19,067 nucleotides of DNA from Stramenopiles sp. TOSAG23-3 (lineage: Eukaryota; Sar), in the NCBI GenBank assembly GCA_900128585.1, contig LT642409.1, forward strand, positions 1-19,067, read 5' to 3'. The translations under genes and the position numbers were made by a program. The stretch's first letter is position 1. Each line of letters starts with the position of its first letter. Positions 17,130 through 19,067 of this stretch are shown piece by piece. The notes beneath the pieces were generated by a model. The model was not told the DNA's origin. It saw only the letters and a program-made list of their open reading frames with translations, and did not search any database.

Positions 17130-18546
17130 TCAATTGCCATTCGTCGTGGCCTCTGGCTCAGTTTTCAGCTCCGCGTTTGGCACAGCTTCTGGCTCAGTTT
17201 TATGTTCAGCTTCAGCGTTTGCCTCCGCTTTTTCGGCGCGGGCGTTGAATGCGTTTAAGTATTCAGAATCTGGGAAAATGTACTTGGTCCCAAAATATCT
17301 CTGGGTGTTGCTCAAATAGTTCAAAAAATCTTGCAAGTAGGCCTGCAATTTTTGTGAACGCTCCGTTTTCATGTCGCACATGGACAATAGCACGGGGAGC
17401 TTTACAAACAGGCGCAATAGGTGCTCCACGCCATACTTTAGGGATGGTCGTAACGTGCTTGAATCAGGTGCAGATTTTGATGGCGAGATTGGAGTCTCGG
17501 CGCTGCACTCGGGTGCAGCCACGCCTGCGCCCACGCCTGAGTTTACGGATGATCCGATCATCAGTTTATCGTATTGCTGCCTTTCCAGACGGTACAGCAA
17601 ACAACGCCCTAAGGAGGCATTAAAAAACTCTTCGATTCCGACAGCAACTTCTTTGTACGCCTTCAGCGCATCGCTGTTATCGCTCAATTTCTTTGCCTCT
17701 TTCCGCGCGTTCAAGTATTCTGACAAAACGGTCTTTACGCACGGTGTCCTGGGCAAAGAAACTAAGCGCTTGTCCTGCGCCACCATTTCCCAGTCTTGCA
17801 CGAGGCGCTTTTTTAAACTTAAAGATATGTTGAGCTTGAACTGTACGCGTGTTGGAAATATGAGAGGAGGGTAGTAGAATTGAGTGTTAGAATGTGCTGG
17901 AGGGTTTTTGACCGAATAACGAGATACTTACGTTCTCCACGTATGACGTGTTGTCAATTTCTTTCCTTGAATTGACCGACATGTTACCCAAGCGGTTGCC
18001 TGAGCGCGCTGATTTTACATCGTCGCTGATGACGTGCTTCTCTTTGACGACCCGTTCCCTTTTGGGCTTGGGTTGCCGTTTCGCGGTCTTTGCTTTTTTT
18101 CCCCGCGTGCGGGCGGCGCCCTGTTTTCCGGCGTCGGTCGTGACGGGTCCAAAGGCTATTTCCTGCTTGCGTTTGCGTTCCAATGCTTTGCGCTCTTTCT
18201 CTTGCCGTACCAAAGATTTTTGTATGTCCCGGTTCTCTGGGGTGTTGTCGTAAACAAACTCTTGCTCCACCCACGCATCAAATCGTTTTGACCACCCGTT
18301 GTAGTGAACAAAATATGCGCAAAGGCTCTCCTTCCCATCTTTCTGAGGGGCAGCTTCGATTTTCAAAACTTTTGCGTGGAACAAGTTTGGGCCCCACTGG
18401 CACAAAAGCGCGTCCCCCACTTTAAATCTTACTTTGCTGGGCACTGGAAAATCCACTTCTTCTGGTGCATGATCTTCTACCTGCTCTAAACTGGATTCCT
18501 CCGCTTCTGGTTCCAAACTCGCGCTGGGGCTACCTTCCGTGCTCAT
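17130..18546 (-). CDS. MRG15: MRG15/Eaf3-like chromo-barrel and MRG domain protein, two exons
   Basis: Exon 1 is 18546-17932 and exon 2 is 17840-17130, giving 441 residues. This is a subunit expected in NuA4-type acetyltransferase and Rpd3S/Sin3-type deacetylase complexes, where the chromo barrel reads methylated H3K36 and the MRG domain docks partners. The chromo barrel spans about 41-100 (FKVGDALLCQWGP...YFVHYNGWSKRFDAWV, with its aromatic residues present). A Lys/Arg-rich linker resembling a nuclear localisation signal follows (about 115-170). The MRG domain runs from about 206 to 395 (LVQDWEMVAQDKRLVSLP, GIEEFFNASLGRCLLYRLERQQY, HLLRLFVKLP, YLQDFLNYL), with a Ser/Pro/Ala-rich insertion before HLLRLF. 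The Glu/Ala-rich tail contains KTEPEA twice. The phase-0 splice joins VEN to FKLNIS; without it the frame ends inside the intron. Confidence 0.95.
17841..17931 (-). other. Intron of MRG15 (introner-like copy 2)
   Basis: This 91-base GT-AG intron begins GTAAGTATCT and ends GCGTACAG, inserted in phase 0 between the linker and the MRG domain. It has the same CTAAC branch-point candidate and pyrimidine stretch as the other intron. Relative to that intron it has a five-base insertion just before the 3' splice site. Retention would truncate the protein before its MRG domain. Confidence 0.95.
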
Positions 18547-18753
18547 TGTCAACTACAACAAAGTAAAGTTCTTTTTAAATAATGAAGACACAACTCTACA
18601 CCAGTTTTGTAAATTTTTTGCTTTATCCAGAATGTTTTGGTCCTAGTTCTTAATGCAAAAAATTGTTTCATTCGTATCCTCTATATATATTAAAATACGA
18701 ACCAACGATGAAATCGTTAAATGTCAAAAAAATGAAAAGTTAAATTGTCTTTG

Positions 18754-18834
18754 CTTCTTCTTCTTTTTTTTTCTTCTCTTCTTCTTCTTTTTTTTTTTCT
18801 TCTTTTCTTCTTCTCCTCTTCTCTTCTTCTTCTT
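18754..18834. repeat. 81-base pure polypyrimidine tract (CTT/T-rich)
   Basis: This is an uninterrupted C/T run made mostly of CTT triplets with two longer T runs. It faces the polypurine tract beginning at 18920 across a spacer of about 85 bases, so the two could pair as a large imperfect hairpin. Confidence 0.95.
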
Positions 18835-18919
18835 GGCGCTTGGCGGCTTGAGAAGAGGAGGATGGATGGGGTTGGTCGTCCGGTATTGTATTTTTATTGT
18901 ATTCTTCTATTATTATTTT

Positions 18920-19067
18920 AGAAAAGAGAAGAAGAAGAAGAAGAAGAAGAAGAAGAAGAAGAAGAAGAAGAAGAAAGAAAGAAAGAAGAAGAAGAAGAAG
19001 AAAGAAGAAAGAAGAAGAACAAGAAGAACAAGAAGAAGAAGAAAGAAAGAAAGAAGAAAGAAGAAAG
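18920..19067. repeat. GAA/AAG microsatellite running off the window edge
   Basis: GAA triplets, with later GAAA units, form an uninterrupted purine run from 18920 to 19019. The run continues to the window end with only two C interruptions (19020 and 19029). Long GAA tracts are known to form triplex structures. The true right end is outside the window. Confidence 0.97.

Larger units (their letters stand above)
18547..19067. other. MRG15 upstream region with long microsatellites
   Basis: This is the upstream flank of MRG15. On the minus strand a TATATATA string (about 18682-18690) lies about 140 bases before the ATG and may be part of the promoter. The outer part consists of a polypyrimidine and then a polypurine tract, listed separately. 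A short mixed-composition spacer (about 18835-18919) separates them and shows no credible frame. Confidence 0.5.

Noticed and set aside
17130-17801. MRG domain as an independent gene starting at 17801
   Set aside because: Position 17801 is a GTG, not ATG, and the MRG domain start lies upstream and joins exon 1 in frame after splicing.
1-19067. Transposable elements, viral insertions, CRISPR arrays, tRNA or rRNA genes
   Set aside because: I saw no transposase, integrase or polymerase motifs, no spaced repeats, and no tRNA-like arms or rRNA stretches.

Overview
This window is nuclear DNA from a eukaryote, probably a single-celled alga or other protist. The evidence is a chromo-barrel/MRG chromatin protein, a VPS10/sortilin receptor, a plant/fungal-type tRNA ligase homologue, GT-AG introns and AT-rich intergenic DNA full of microsatellites. 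I cannot fix the lineage. Sparse introns, two of them near-identical (introner-like), suggest a group such as stramenopile algae, prasinophytes, haptophytes or dinoflagellates, but that is inference.

Layout, left to right: (1) 145-1575 (-), a probably dual-acylated AGC-like pseudokinase. (2) About 1 kb of divergent intergenic DNA with purine/pyrimidine switches. (3) 2542-4275 (+), an NCKX-type cation/Ca2+ exchanger. (4) 4756-6942 (+), a secreted GH3 glycoside hydrolase. (5) 7437-7688 (+), a small two-helix membrane protein. (6) 8014-9258 (-), a secreted seven-repeat RCC1/CRINKLY4-like propeller. (7) A 1.76 kb gene-free AT-rich stretch containing a (GGTTT)n array. (8) 11019-13754 (+), a complete VPS10/sortilin receptor. 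(9) 13920-16654 (-), a two-exon protein with tRNA-ligase architecture but substituted catalytic motifs. (10) 17130-18546 (-), a two-exon MRG15/Eaf3 homologue. (11) A long CTT/GAA microsatellite at the right edge.

The genes do not form an obvious pathway. The recurring theme is membrane and secretory function (exchanger, GH3, small membrane protein, propeller, sorting receptor, acylated pseudokinase), followed by two nuclear or RNA-related genes.

The strongest unusual signal is that the only two introns recognised, in two unrelated neighbouring genes, are about 90% identical over 81 aligned bases, as expected of introner elements or recent intron copying. Three proteins also carry informative substitutions at normally invariant positions: the pseudokinase, the tRNA-ligase-like protein, and the exchanger, which has Asn where K+-dependent exchangers have Asp. 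All comparisons with known families were made from memory, without database searches.
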